Positions 8,873 to 17,736 of a stretch of 64,000 nt of DNA are shown piece by piece. Position 1 is the first letter of the stretch. Each line of letters starts with the position of its first letter. The stretch spans positions 248,001-312,000 of the forward strand of contig CAWKFQ010000024.1 of NCBI GenBank assembly GCA_963848955.1. The letters run 5' to 3'. The notes below the pieces were generated by a model. The model ran no database searches. It was not told the DNA's origin and saw only the letters and a program-made list of their open reading frames with translations. This stretch comes from DASUPK01 sp963848955 (lineage in GTDB: Bacteria; Actinomycetota; Thermoleophilia; Solirubrobacterales; 70-9). A program made the position numbers and the translations under genes.

Positions 8873-10550
8873 CTACCGCTTCTCCGTGTACCGCTTCTTC
8901 TTGTGCTTCTTCTTGGCGGTGACGATCACCCGCTCCTGCATCTGTACGGGATGCAGGGCGCAGAAGAAGCGGTAGGTGCCGGGCCGATTGAGCTTCTCGG
9001 TGAAGGTGCGGCCGCCGTCCAGGTTGTCCGTGCCGATGCCCAGCGGCCCGTTGGCGAGGGTGACGTTGTGCAGCTCCTTGCCGTTGAACTGCCAGGTCAG
9101 GAAGGAGCCCTTGCGCACTCTCAGGTTCGGGGCGCCGAAGAAGCGGTCGCCCACGGGGATCACGGTGTTCCGGCCCGCGTTCTGGATGGCTCCGGGCGGC
9201 GCGTTGATGTTGGTTGCCTGGCCGTTCGTGTCGAGGCCGGTCAGCGGAATGGTGAACGGGATCGGACCCTGATCGCCCGGGCTGATCCGTCTTGAAGGTC
9301 TCCCAGTCGGGGATCGGGCCGCAGGTTTGGGTGACCGAGGGGTCGGGCGCCAGGTAGACGACCATGATCCCCATGACGCGGACATGGGGTTGTGAGTCGT
9401 CGTATATCGAGTTGAGCCGCACCGTCTCGCCGGCGCGGATCGGCAGGCCGGTCGTGCTGCGGAAGGCGCTCATGTTGATCGGCCCCGGCTCGTGCAGGAT
9501 CGGCCGGACGTTGTAGAAGGGATGGTCGGCGAGGCCCCAGGTCGGGGTCGATTCGGCCACCTGCCGGTTGCCGCAGCTGGGCTCGGTCAGGGTCTCCTTG
9601 ATCGCACCGCCGTGCACGTGCCCGGCGCCCGCGATCAGCCGGCCGCTCTCCGGGAAGGTGTAGTCCTCGGTCTCATTGGTGAGCGGCGCCGCCGAGGTCT
9701 TCTTCTTCCGCTTCTTCTTGGCCTTCTTGTCCTTTGAGCGCTTCTTGGAGGCGGCGGCGTTCCGGCCCTTCTTCTCCTTCTTCGCCTTTGCCTTCGCCTT
9801 TGTGGCCTTCTGGGCGACGCTCGGAACGTTGTAGATCGGGTCGGCGCGGCAGTCGCGGACGTCGAGCCAGTAAGGCTTGACGGGGGTGACCGGGGCGCCC
9901 TGACCGTCGTCGATGGTCACCTCGTAGTGGATGAGCGCGTGGTCCACGGTGGAACGGTGGTTCATGACCATCGCCACCACCGCCCACGTATGCGACTGAT
10001 CGGTCGGATACCCGTAGCCCGCAGGCATCGACATCTTGGCCCGCTCTTCGCCGGCGGCGTAGAAGCGCTGCGGTGCGAAGGTGTTCCCGAACTCCTTACG
10101 GCCGTCGAAGCCCATGTACCCCTGGCCGGCACAGGTGCTGTCCTGTCTGTTGACGTCGAGGAAAACGATGTGGTGCAGCATCAGCCGAGAGATGGGGACC
10201 TGCGCTCCGGTGCCCTCGTCCACGATGTCGGTCTCCATGTGGGTGATGAAGCCGTTTTCTGGCGGGGTGGGCGCCAGGGCGTACCACTGGCGCACCTCAT
10301 AGCCGCCGATCGTCCCAGTGGGGATGTTGCACTCGTAGGTGGTCAGGTTGGGTCCGGCCGGCGTGCCGGTGTCACAGCCCGCTACGCCGCTCGTCGCCGA
10401 GCCGGCGGAGGGTACGAGCAGGGCGGCCGCCATCGCAGCGACGAGCAGTGCGGCGAACACCGCTGCCTTGCCACGATGCGATCGGTCGCGCGTCCATGCG
10501 CGTCGTTCCCACTCTTCCTCCTTGCGACCCCGATTCTGACTCAGAGTCAA
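8873..10550 (-). CDS. Secreted SURNod19-like/cupredoxin fusion with Lys-rich linker (one frameshift)
   Basis: After a signal-peptide-like segment (AVFAALLVAAMAAALLVPSAG) comes a region with many His and Cys residues (SRLMLHHIVFLDVN, VVAMVMNHRST, GAGHVHGGAIKETL) typical of the SURNod19/monooxygenase-like families. It is interrupted by a strongly basic Lys/Arg insert at about residues 248-288. The C-terminus, reached by one +1 correction near 9285, is a plastocyanin-like domain with the blue-copper pattern GKELHNVTLANG and FFCALHPVQM (His...Cys...His...Met). It ends KKKHKKKRYTEKR. Expected role: extracytoplasmic copper-dependent redox protein (inference). No ATG or GTG precedes the signal peptide; the TTG at 10550 lies inside the palindromic operator, so the true start is uncertain. 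Confidence 0.7.
10537..10549. promoter_or_regulatory. Palindromic operator candidate, copy 1
   Basis: The sequence TGACTCAGAGTCA is a 13-bp near-perfect palindrome and is followed by ACGG. It overlaps the presumed start region of the minus-strand copper-protein gene. A second copy lies exactly 70 bp to the right, in the divergent promoter region of a TetR gene. It is most simply read as a binding site of that regulator. Confidence 0.6.
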
Positions 10551-10606
10551 CGGACGCCGGGGACCTTCGCATCGGGCCTGACGACCCAGACACTGAGAGT
10601 GGGTGG

Positions 10607-10619
10607 TGACTCAAAGTCA
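10607..10619. promoter_or_regulatory. Palindromic operator candidate, copy 2
   Basis: The sequence TGACTCAAAGTCA, followed by ACCGG, matches copy 1 at 12 of 13 positions. It lies 36 bp before the TetR reading frame, with a possible -10 hexamer TAGTCT at 10628-10633. Two operators in a divergent intergenic region fit autoregulation plus control of the copper-protein gene. Confidence 0.6.
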
Positions 10620-10654
10620 ACCGGAGCTAGTCTGGCTCAATCGCCTCGCGTCCC

Positions 10655-11230
10655 CTGACAACCGAGCGGGCAGGAGAGCGCCGGCTCGAGCTGATCGCCG
10701 CAGCGCTCGAGGTCTTCGGCGACCGCGACTATGACGAGGTCTCGGTCGACGAGGTCGCCGAGGCCGCCGGAGTCTCCCACGGTCTGATCTTCCAGTACTT
10801 CGGCAGCAAGAAGGGTCTCTACGTCGCCTGCCTCGAGCCGCTCATCGAGGGCTTCCGCTCCCGCGTCGAGCCCGACCCTCAGTTGCCGCCGATCGAGCGG
10901 CTGCGAGAGGGACTCCGCAACTTCGCCGACGCGATCAGCGAGCATCCGGCCGGATATCGCAACCTGATGACGCACGGTGTCAGATTCGGCGAGGTCCGGG
11001 AGGGGCTTGATCGCGCGCGCTGGTGGCGTGTCGGCATGCTCGCCGAGGCGATGGGTCTCGATCCGGAGCAGCCGGCGGTTCGCGTGGGCCTGCGCGCCTG
11101 GACCGCCTACGTCGAGGCCGCGATGCTCACCTGGCTGGAGCACCGGGAGCCGGATCGGGACGATCTGGTCGAAATGCTGGTCCGCGCGCTCGGTGCCACG
11201 GCCGAGGAGATAGGGGCGCCCCAGGTCTAG
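10655..11230 (+). CDS. TetR/AcrR-family transcriptional regulator (non-canonical start)
   Basis: The N-terminal helix-turn-helix is typical of TetR: RRLELIAAALEVFGDRDYDEVS, VDEVAEAAGVSHGLIFQYFGSKKGLY. A ligand-binding helical domain follows to residue 191. An in-frame TAG at 10628-10630 means translation must begin within 10631-10660, where no ATG, GTG or TTG occurs. CTG 10655 gives the expected length before the first helix. The gene is divergent from the copper-protein gene and is flanked by the paired palindromes. The last 4 bp overlap the convergent phosphatase gene. Confidence 0.82.
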   Translation: MTTERAGERRLELIAAALEVFGDRDYDEVSVDEVAEAAGVSHGLIFQYFGSKKGLYVACLEPLIEGFRSRVEPDPQLPPIERLREGLRNFADAISEHPAGYRNLMTHGVRFGEVREGLDRARWWRVGMLAEAMGLDPEQPAVRVGLRAWTAYVEAAMLTWLEHREPDRDDLVEMLVRALGATAEEIGAPQV

Positions 11231-12870
11231 GCGAGGCGGCGCTGCAGAGAGGTCTCGATCCGGGGACGCCGCCACTCTCCCGGCACCGTCCTCTCGATCC
11301 GGAGGTCGACCCGGTCGCCGTCGATGTCGATCGTGGCGAACTGGTTGTCGAAGGTCGGCTCCTGCTCGAGCCGCCATTCCACCTTCGGCAGCTCCACGCC
11401 AGCGGAGCGGGCCAGGCCGCCGGTGATCGCGCGTGCGACGCGGGAGTCGCCCGCTCTCGCTACCCGGCGCTCTCGCTTGCTGAGCGCGTTCCGGAACGGC
11501 GAGCAGACCGCCTGCCAGACAGGGCTCACGACTCCGTCGCCGTCCGGGAACTCGACCTTCGCGAGGTAGGCATGGTGAATGTCACCGCCGAGCGTGACGA
11601 TGGAGGACGGCCGGTCACCTCTTTCGCCCGCGCCGGCGGTGCGGATCAACTCCACGATGCGCTCGAAGGAGTGGGGGAAGGCGCCCCAATGCTCGAGATC
11701 GAGCGCGCGCCGGATTCGCTCGCCGACGCCGCTGAACGCCCGTGTCCAGGCGCCGGCCGCCACGGCGTCGTTCCAGGATTCCAGGTTGTGGATCGCCTGC
11801 GGCAGAAAGACCGGCAGGGTGTCTGCAATCAGCAGATGGCGCACGTCTCCGGAGACCACCCCCTCGAGCCAGTCCCACTCGCCGTCGTCGAACATGCGCC
11901 GCGGACGCTCGCCGAGGATCCGCCCCTCCCGGGAATCCAGCATCACAAGCCGCACGTCCCCGAGGTCGCGGCTGAGGCTCCAGCGCCGGCCCTCGCTGCC
12001 CCAGTCGACATCCCGCGCCCATTCGTGGAGCGCATGCCCGGCGTCGGCCTCCGACCTGACGTGGGCCAGGACTCCGCGCCTCTCGATCTCGTCGGGGGAG
12101 AGGTTGCCGAGATGCTGATAGACCCAGTAGCTGGCCAGCGCTCCGGTGATCCGCCGGTCCCACCAGGACTTTGCCCTCATCTCCTCGAGCCAGGAGATCG
12201 AGGTGTTCCAGTCATCGTGGACGTCGTGGTCGTCGAAGATCATCGCCGAGGGCACCACCGAGAGCAGCCAGCGGATCGCCTGGTCGCCCCAGGTCTCCCG
12301 GTAGAGGCGCGCGTACTCCTCGAAGTCGGCCACCTCGTCACCGGGCTCGCCGTCGGTGCCGCGGCGCTCGCGGATGAACTGGCGGGTCTCGGGAGCATCC
12401 TCGTCGGCATAGACCTGGTCGCCGATCATCAGAAGGATGTCCGGCCACTCCTCGACCGGCAGCTCCCTCATCCGCATGGCCAGCGCGTAGAGGGCGTCGA
12501 TCTCCCGGCCGTGCTCCGGGTCCTCGTCCTTGGTGAGCGTGTAGGGAGGATGGTGAGGGACGGCTACGCGGCACGAGCCGAAGACGATCCGCAGGCGCCC
12601 ATCCGAGCTCACGGTCCGGAGGACGCTCGGGGGAAAGCCGTCGTCGATCGGCCAGACCGGCTCGCCGTCGAGTTTGACTTCGTACTCCTGGCGGGAACCG
12701 GGCTCGAGATCGATGAGGCAGATGAGGGCGTAGTGGTGGCCATCGATGCAGAAGGTCCGTTCCCGCCGGCCGAGCACCTCCGCCTCGCAGGGGCCATCGG
12801 TCTCGACCCAGACTGTGGCTTCGGTCTGGTTCACGTAGCGCAGCATCGGCCCAAGGATCAATTCCGCCAT
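11227..12870 (-). CDS. PhoD-like alkaline phosphatase D family protein
   Basis: The 547-residue protein has a small N-terminal beta domain (residues 1-95) and a metallophosphatase core. Metal-site motifs are visible: RIVFGSCR, ILLMIGDQVYADE, SAMIFDDHDVHDDWN and IVTLGGDIHHAYLAKVEF. There is no Tat or Sec signal, unlike secreted PhoD, so a cytoplasmic phosphomonoesterase or phosphodiesterase role is more likely. The ATG start is well placed at 12870. It is convergent with the TetR gene (4-bp overlap) and divergent from uvrB (73 bp). Confidence 0.88.
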   Translation of the reverse strand: MAELILGPMLRYVNQTEATVWVETDGPCEAEVLGRRERTFCIDGHHYALICLIDLEPGSRQEYEVKLDGEPVWPIDDGFPPSVLRTVSSDGRLRIVFGSCRVAVPHHPPYTLTKDEDPEHGREIDALYALAMRMRELPVEEWPDILLMIGDQVYADEDAPETRQFIRERRGTDGEPGDEVADFEEYARLYRETWGDQAIRWLLSVVPSAMIFDDHDVHDDWNTSISWLEEMRAKSWWDRRITGALASYWVYQHLGNLSPDEIERRGVLAHVRSEADAGHALHEWARDVDWGSEGRRWSLSRDLGDVRLVMLDSREGRILGERPRRMFDDGEWDWLEGVVSGDVRHLLIADTLPVFLPQAIHNLESWNDAVAAGAWTRAFSGVGERIRRALDLEHWGAFPHSFERIVELIRTAGAGERGDRPSSIVTLGGDIHHAYLAKVEFPDGDGVVSPVWQAVCSPFRNALSKRERRVARAGDSRVARAITGGLARSAGVELPKVEWRLEQEPTFDNQFATIDIDGDRVDLRIERTVPGEWRRPRIETSLQRRLA

Positions 12871-12943
12871 GGAAGGCTCGTACCCGCACTTTCAAGGGAA
12901 AATCGGCCGAAGTGGCGTGGGGCCGCCCAGCTAGGCTGGATAC

Positions 12944-14938
12944 GTGCCGGAGTTCAAGCTCAATCCCGCGTACAGCCCCACGGCCGACCAGCCGAAGGCG
13001 ATCGATGGCCTGAGCGAGGGTTTGGGCTCGGATCAGCGCTTCCAGACCCTGCTCGGCGCGACCGGCACGGGCAAGACCTTCACGATGGCCGCCACCATCG
13101 AGCGGGTCCAGCGGCCCGCGCTGGTGATCGCGCACAACAAGACCCTGGCGGCGCAGCTCTGCAACGAGTTCCGCGAGTTCTTTCCCGAAAACGCCGTCGA
13201 GTACTTCGTCAGCTATTACGACTACTACCAGCCTGAGGCCTACGTCCCCGCGCAGGACCTCTATATCGAGAAGGACTCCTCGATCAACGACGAGATCGAT
13301 CGGCTTCGGCATGCCGCAACCGCGTCACTCTTCGCCCGCCGCGACGTGATCATCGTCGCGTCGGTCTCTTGCATCTACGGAATCGGCTCGCCCCAGCTCT
13401 ACCGGGAGCAGATGCAGCTGTTCAAGGTCGGCGACTGGGTCGACCGCCAGGAGGTCTTTCGGAAGCTGGTCGGCATGCAGTACCGGCGCAACGACTCCAC
13501 GCTCGGCCGCGGAACCTTCCGGGCTCGGGGCGAGGTGCTCGAGATCTACCCGGCGTATGCCGAGTCCGCCTTCCGGATTCAGCTCTTCGGCGACGAGATC
13601 GAGGCCATCCAGCACTTCGATCCGCTGACCGGAGAGATCCTCGACGTGATCGATCACGTCTCCGTCTGGCCGGCGACCCACTACGTCGTCAAGGAGGAGA
13701 CGATGGAGCGGGCGGTGGATGAGATCGAGCGCGAGATGCGGAACCGGGTCGCCTACTTCGAGGAGCACGGCAAGCAGCTCGAGGCGCACCGGCTCCAGCA
13801 GCGGACCCGCTACGACATGGAGATGATGCGCGAGCTCGGGTTCTGTCCCGGAATCGAGAACTACTCGCGGATCCTCGACGGGCGCCCGCCGGGCAGCCCG
13901 CCGTACACGCTGATCGACTACTTCCCCGACGACTTCGTCCTCTTCGTGGATGAGTCCCACCAGACGATCCCGCAGCTCGGCGGCATGTACGAGGGCGATT
14001 TCTCCCGCAAGTCCACGCTGGTCGACTTCGGCTTCCGCCTGCCGAGCGCGGTGGACAACCGGCCGCTCAAGTTCGACGAGTTCCTCGACCGGATCAACCA
14101 GATGGTCCTGGTCTCGGCGACGCCCGGGCCCTGGGAGCGGGCGGAGTCGACGCGAGTGGTCGAGCAGATCGTCCGGCCGACGGGGATCGTCGACCCGGAG
14201 GTCGACGTGCGGGAGACCAAGAACCAGATCGACGACCTGATGAACGAGGTCCGCGTCCGCGCCGAGAAGGACGAGCGCGTCCTGGTCACGACGCTGACCA
14301 AGAAGATGGCCGAGGACCTGACCGAGTACCTGCTCGAGCACGGCTTCCGGGTGCGCTACCTGCACTCGGAGATCGACACGCTCGAGCGGATCCAGATCAT
14401 CCGTGAGCTGCGGCTCGGCGAGTACGACGTGCTGGTCGGCGTGAACCTGTTGCGGGAGGGGCTCGACCTGCCCGAGGTCTCCCTGGTGGCGATCCTCGAC
14501 GCCGACAAGGAGGGCTTCCTCCGCGGCGAGACCAGCCTGATCCAGACCATCGGGCGCGCCGCGCGGAACGTCGACGGCAGGGTGCTGATGTACGCCGACA
14601 AGGAAACCGACGCGATGCGCAAGGCGCTCTCCGAGACGGACCGCCGCCGCGCCATCCAGGTTGCCTACAACGAGGAGCACGGCATCACCGCCGCGACGGT
14701 CACTAAGGGGATCTCTGACATGTCCGAGTTCCTGGCGATGGAGTCGAATGCGCCCAGCCGCCGCCGGCGCCGCCGCGATGAGACCGCGACCAAGACGCCG
14801 GAGGAGCTCGAGAAGCTGGTCATCGAGCTCGAGGAGGAGATGCTGGCCGCAGCCGACGATCTCCGCTTCGAGGAGGCGGCGCGGATCCGCGACGAGCTCA
14901 AGGAGCTCCGGGCAGACCTCGAGGCGATCCGGGCCTAG
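12944..14938 (+). CDS. uvrB: Excinuclease ABC subunit B
   Basis: Full-length UvrB (664 residues) with Walker A LLGATGTGKTFTMA, the damage-probing beta-hairpin around YYDYYQPEAYVP, helicase motifs (DESHQTIPQ, LVSATPGPWE, GVNLLREGLDLPEVSLVAILDADKEG, QTIGRAARN) and the C-terminal UVR domain (DDLRFEEAARIRDEL) that contacts UvrC. It loads onto damaged DNA with UvrA for nucleotide excision repair. The start GTG 12944 follows a TAGGCT/GGATAC -10-like region by only a few bases, so the mRNA may be nearly leaderless. Intact reading frame, unlike uvrA 10 kb downstream. Confidence 0.97.
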   Translation: MPEFKLNPAYSPTADQPKAIDGLSEGLGSDQRFQTLLGATGTGKTFTMAATIERVQRPALVIAHNKTLAAQLCNEFREFFPENAVEYFVSYYDYYQPEAYVPAQDLYIEKDSSINDEIDRLRHAATASLFARRDVIIVASVSCIYGIGSPQLYREQMQLFKVGDWVDRQEVFRKLVGMQYRRNDSTLGRGTFRARGEVLEIYPAYAESAFRIQLFGDEIEAIQHFDPLTGEILDVIDHVSVWPATHYVVKEETMERAVDEIEREMRNRVAYFEEHGKQLEAHRLQQRTRYDMEMMRELGFCPGIENYSRILDGRPPGSPPYTLIDYFPDDFVLFVDESHQTIPQLGGMYEGDFSRKSTLVDFGFRLPSAVDNRPLKFDEFLDRINQMVLVSATPGPWERAESTRVVEQIVRPTGIVDPEVDVRETKNQIDDLMNEVRVRAEKDERVLVTTLTKKMAEDLTEYLLEHGFRVRYLHSEIDTLERIQIIRELRLGEYDVLVGVNLLREGLDLPEVSLVAILDADKEGFLRGETSLIQTIGRAARNVDGRVLMYADKETDAMRKALSETDRRRAIQVAYNEEHGITAATVTKGISDMSEFLAMESNAPSRRRRRRDETATKTPEELEKLVIELEEEMLAAADDLRFEEAARIRDELKELRADLEAIRA

Positions 14939-14976
14939 TTGCCCGAACGAGCGTGGGCGGGCCGTGTTTCCGAGCG

Positions 14977-14997
14977 TGATGAGCGCTTGATGAGCGC
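14977..14997. promoter_or_regulatory. Phased direct repeat TGATGAGCGC x2
   Basis: Two exact copies of TGATGAGCGC begin at 14977 and 14988, one helical turn (11 bp) apart. Read on the minus strand they present TCATC twice at 11-bp spacing, like the TCAT arrays upstream of the genes at 45488 and 46357. They precede a secreted-protein gene by about 40 bp. Direct repeats at 11-bp spacing are typical of OmpR/PhoP-type response regulators. Confidence 0.45.
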
Positions 14998-15042
14998 CCG
15001 CGCGTAGCTTCGCCGGATACCGATTCCGACGGGGAGATGACC

Positions 15043-15738
15043 ATGGAGACAACCGCGAGGACGAGCCGTCCCATCAGCGCTTTGGTGGTGTTTCTCTGCG
15101 CAGCAGCGCTCGCGAGCGTCGGCTTCGCGGAGCGCGCTGACTCGAAGCGCTTCAGCACGAAGGTGATCAAGTCGGTGAGCAAGAAGCGGCTCGCCGGCGC
15201 TTACAGCGGGGTCACCGAGCAGGGCACCGCGGTCAGCTTCAGGCTGACTCGAGCGGGAAAGATCGTCAACTTCGTCATCCCGGTCACGCTCTCATGCGAG
15301 ACCGACGTCGGAGATCTCAACGGAGACGGCACGTACACCTACGACGGGGGTGAGATCACCCAGAGCATCAAGTCCACCACCCTGAGGTCAGCGCCGCTGG
15401 CGGGACGCAAGCGGACCCCCCAGTACCCGTTTGGGATGACGTTCGAGTACGAGAGCCCCCTTATCCCAGACGACAAGCCGTCGCCGGGCACCCAGGTCCA
15501 GGAGTACTCGATCAAGGCGAAGTTCAAGGATGAGCTCTTCAGCGGCCGGGGCGCGAACGTCTACTGGCCGATTCCGAAGCGCGCGGCGGCGATGAGGGGA
15601 GAGGTCTTCATGGGCACGAGAAACGGCCCCCTCGACGCGCATGCGCCGGGCCGTGAGCGTTGCGTATTGAGCGACGACGGCCGCATAGTCACGCACATCA
15701 ACGCGCTCGACTTCGACGCCAAGAAGACCGGGAGGTAG
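15043..15738 (+). CDS. Secreted protein of unknown function
   Basis: A signal peptide (ISALVVFLCAAALASVGFAERAD) is followed by about 200 residues with no motif I can name. The mature part is basic and beta-strand-like (SGVTEQGTAVSFRLTRAGKI, VIPVTLSCETDVGD). Two ATGs compete: 15037 and 15043; the second has GGGGAG at 6 bp and is preferred. A phased direct repeat lies upstream. Cys residues near LSCETD and GRERCVLSDD could form a disulfide. Its promoter element resembles that of the tandem secreted paralogues at 45-47 kb. Confidence 0.7.
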   Translation: METTARTSRPISALVVFLCAAALASVGFAERADSKRFSTKVIKSVSKKRLAGAYSGVTEQGTAVSFRLTRAGKIVNFVIPVTLSCETDVGDLNGDGTYTYDGGEITQSIKSTTLRSAPLAGRKRTPQYPFGMTFEYESPLIPDDKPSPGTQVQEYSIKAKFKDELFSGRGANVYWPIPKRAAAMRGEVFMGTRNGPLDAHAPGRERCVLSDDGRIVTHINALDFDAKKTGR

Positions 15739-15764
15739 CAGGCCAAGGAGGAGGTGAGTCCCGG

Positions 15765-17543
15765 CTAGGCCGCGCGCGGATCCAGCGCCGCGTGGATGGA
15801 GCGGACGACGAGCGCTCCGTCGCCGACTGCGGCCGCCACGCGCTTGGTGGAGCCCGTGCGCACGTCGCCGATCGCGAACACGCCGGGGCGCGTGCACTCG
15901 AGCATCAGCGGTCCGTGGTCCGCCCCGTTCCAGTGCCGGGAGAACTCAGGGTGGCGAGCGGCCTCCTCGCCGGTGACCACGAAGCCCTTGTCGTCCTGGC
16001 CGACGAAGTCGACGAGACCCTCCGACCTCGGTGATGCACCGATCATCGCGAACACCGCCGAGGTCTCTACGCGGCGATCGGGACCGCCGCCCGCGATCAC
16101 GACGGACTCCAGCTTCTCGTCGCCCTCGAGCGCCCTGACCTCGCATCCCGTCCAGACCTGGACGTTCGACTTGTCCTCGATCTGATCGACCAGGTAGCGC
16201 GACATCGCCGCCTCGAGTGGACGACGGGCGACGACGTGGACCTGGCGCGCACTGGCAGCGAGATTGACCACAGCTTGGCCGGCGGAGTTCCCTCCGCCGA
16301 CGACGACGACGTCCTCGGCCGCGCACTGCTGCGCCTCGATGTGGGTGGCCGCGTAGTAGAGGCCGAGGCCTTCGAACCGCTCGGCGTTCTCAGCGGGCAG
16401 CCGCCGGTAGTCGGCGCCGGGGGCCAGAACCACGCATCGCCCCTGTACGCGCTGGCCGTCCGCCAGCTCGATCTCTCGCAGTCCGTCCGGCCCGGACTCC
16501 CTCACGCGAGAGGCCTCGTGCACGCTGGAGATCACGGCGCCGAACTTGCGCGCCTGGAGGGTCGCTCGCCGGGCGAGGTCGGAGCCGGTGAGACCGGTCG
16601 GGAAGCCGAGGTAGTTCTCGATACGAGCGCTCGTGCCGGCCTGTCCGCCCGGGGCGAAGCGCTCGAGCACCAGGGTGCTGAGCCCCTCCGAGGCGGCGTA
16701 GACCGCCGAGGCCAGCCCGGCCGGGCCGCCGCCGAGCACGACCACGTCGAAGGCCTGTCCGTCGACCTGCGCCCGTAGCCCAAGCTCATCGGCAACGGAG
16801 GTGACGGTCGCCCGCCGGATGACGTCGTCGGAGCGGATGAGCACCGGGCACTCCTCCTCGCCGATGCCGAAGCCGTCGAGCAGGGCCCTCCCTTCCTCGT
16901 CGGTCGCCAGGTTGTGCCAGGTGAAGGGAACGAGGTTGCGCTCCAGCAGCTCCCTGACCGCGAACGCCTCGCCCGACCAGCGCGAGCCGATCAGCTTCTG
17001 CTGGCCCAGGCCGCGACCCATGAGCCAATCGCGGCGGGCGACCATGATTCGCAGGAGGAGGTCGCCGAGGTCGGCTGGGGCGGTCGCGACCACCCGCCGC
17101 ACGTCCTCCGGCGGGAGCGCGATCAGCGAGGTCGGTCCGGCGGCGTACCCGGCGGCGAGCGTCGGTTCCCCCGTGAACATGGAGAGATCGCCGATGAAGG
17201 TCCGCTCCTGGCACTGGGTGAAGTAGCGGTCGCCCTCCGGCGCGTGATCGATGATGTCCACGGCTCCGCTCTGGACGATGTAGAGCGGGGTCTCGCGCTG
17301 GCCGTGCCCGAACACCTCGTCGCCGCGGCCGAAGGTCTGCTGAGCGCCGATCCCGGCCAGGTATTCGACCTGCTCAGGCGTCAGCCGCGGGAACATCGCC
17401 GGATCGTCGGGATCCAGGAAATCCTCAACGGGGGTGGGTGCGTAGTCGGTCCTCTCAGGTTCCAGGGTCGGGATTGAAGCAACCTCGCTTGACAGACGAG
17501 GGCGGCCGGGTGGACGCCACTCGGTCAAGGTCGGGGACGCCAT
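15765..17543 (-). CDS. Cyclic-nucleotide-binding domain/thioredoxin-reductase-like fusion
   Basis: Order of domains: N-terminal CRP-like cNMP-binding domain (about residues 45-170 from the start given; FGRGDEVFGHGQRETPLYIVQSGAV, FIGDLSMFTGEPTLAAGYA), a thioredoxin-like linker domain (about 185-265), then a TrxB-type pyridine nucleotide-disulfide oxidoreductase with FAD motif VVVLGGGPAGLASAVYAAS, NADPH motif VVVVGGGNSAGQAVVNLA and the terminal GVFAIGDVRTGSTKRVAAAVGDG. The CxxC dithiol of classical TrxB is absent from the expected place, where YYAATHIEAQQC is found, so it may reduce another acceptor. Conserved sequence begins near 17480 (ASIPTLEPERTD); no good start codon is there, so the ATG at 17543 is provisional and would overlap the DUF1326 remnant on the other strand. 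Confidence 0.8.
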   Translation of the reverse strand: MASPTLTEWRPPGRPRLSSEVASIPTLEPERTDYAPTPVEDFLDPDDPAMFPRLTPEQVEYLAGIGAQQTFGRGDEVFGHGQRETPLYIVQSGAVDIIDHAPEGDRYFTQCQERTFIGDLSMFTGEPTLAAGYAAGPTSLIALPPEDVRRVVATAPADLGDLLLRIMVARRDWLMGRGLGQQKLIGSRWSGEAFAVRELLERNLVPFTWHNLATDEEGRALLDGFGIGEEECPVLIRSDDVIRRATVTSVADELGLRAQVDGQAFDVVVLGGGPAGLASAVYAASEGLSTLVLERFAPGGQAGTSARIENYLGFPTGLTGSDLARRATLQARKFGAVISSVHEASRVRESGPDGLREIELADGQRVQGRCVVLAPGADYRRLPAENAERFEGLGLYYAATHIEAQQCAAEDVVVVGGGNSAGQAVVNLAASARQVHVVARRPLEAAMSRYLVDQIEDKSNVQVWTGCEVRALEGDEKLESVVIAGGGPDRRVETSAVFAMIGASPRSEGLVDFVGQDDKGFVVTGEEAARHPEFSRHWNGADHGPLMLECTRPGVFAIGDVRTGSTKRVAAAVGDGALVVRSIHAALDPRAA

Positions 17544-17736
17544 CGACCTCGAGGTCGAGGACATCGTGCCGTTCGGTGTCGAGAACGGACAGCCGGCCAA
17601 GCTCACCGGCATCTTCCATCAGGCTGGATCCGAGCTGACCGTTGCGCACGCCACCCGCTCGAAGGTGGAGGCGTTTGGCCTCGAGTTCGAGGCGAAGGCC
17701 GGCTTCTCCACCTCGAAGTTCTCCTGGGGAGCCTGA
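17513..17736 (+). pseudogene. C-terminal remnant of a DUF1326 protein
   Basis: The frame ending at TGA 17734-17736 reads HSVKVGDAIDLEVEDIV, then LTGIFHQAGSELTVAHATRS and ends STSKFSWGA, which is the characteristic C-terminal third of DUF1326 proteins (RLTGI.HPA..LTVA.ATRS.V.AFG...FSW). Nothing upstream in any frame supplies the Cys-rich N-terminal part (ENCxCxxxCPC), and no start codon with a ribosome binding site exists. I therefore read it as a 5'-truncated relic ending against the 5' region of the fusion reductase gene. Confidence 0.65.

Noticed and set aside
11023..13236. Very long plus-strand open frame (over 700 codons) antisense to the PhoD-like gene and running into uvrB
   Set aside because: High GC leaves antisense frames open. 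The translation is Arg/Pro/Gly-rich without domains, while the opposite strand encodes a clear phosphatase.
13325..15052. Long minus-strand frame antisense to uvrB
   Set aside because: It is a shadow of uvrB: low-complexity Leu/Val/Asp/Arg composition with no recognisable motif.
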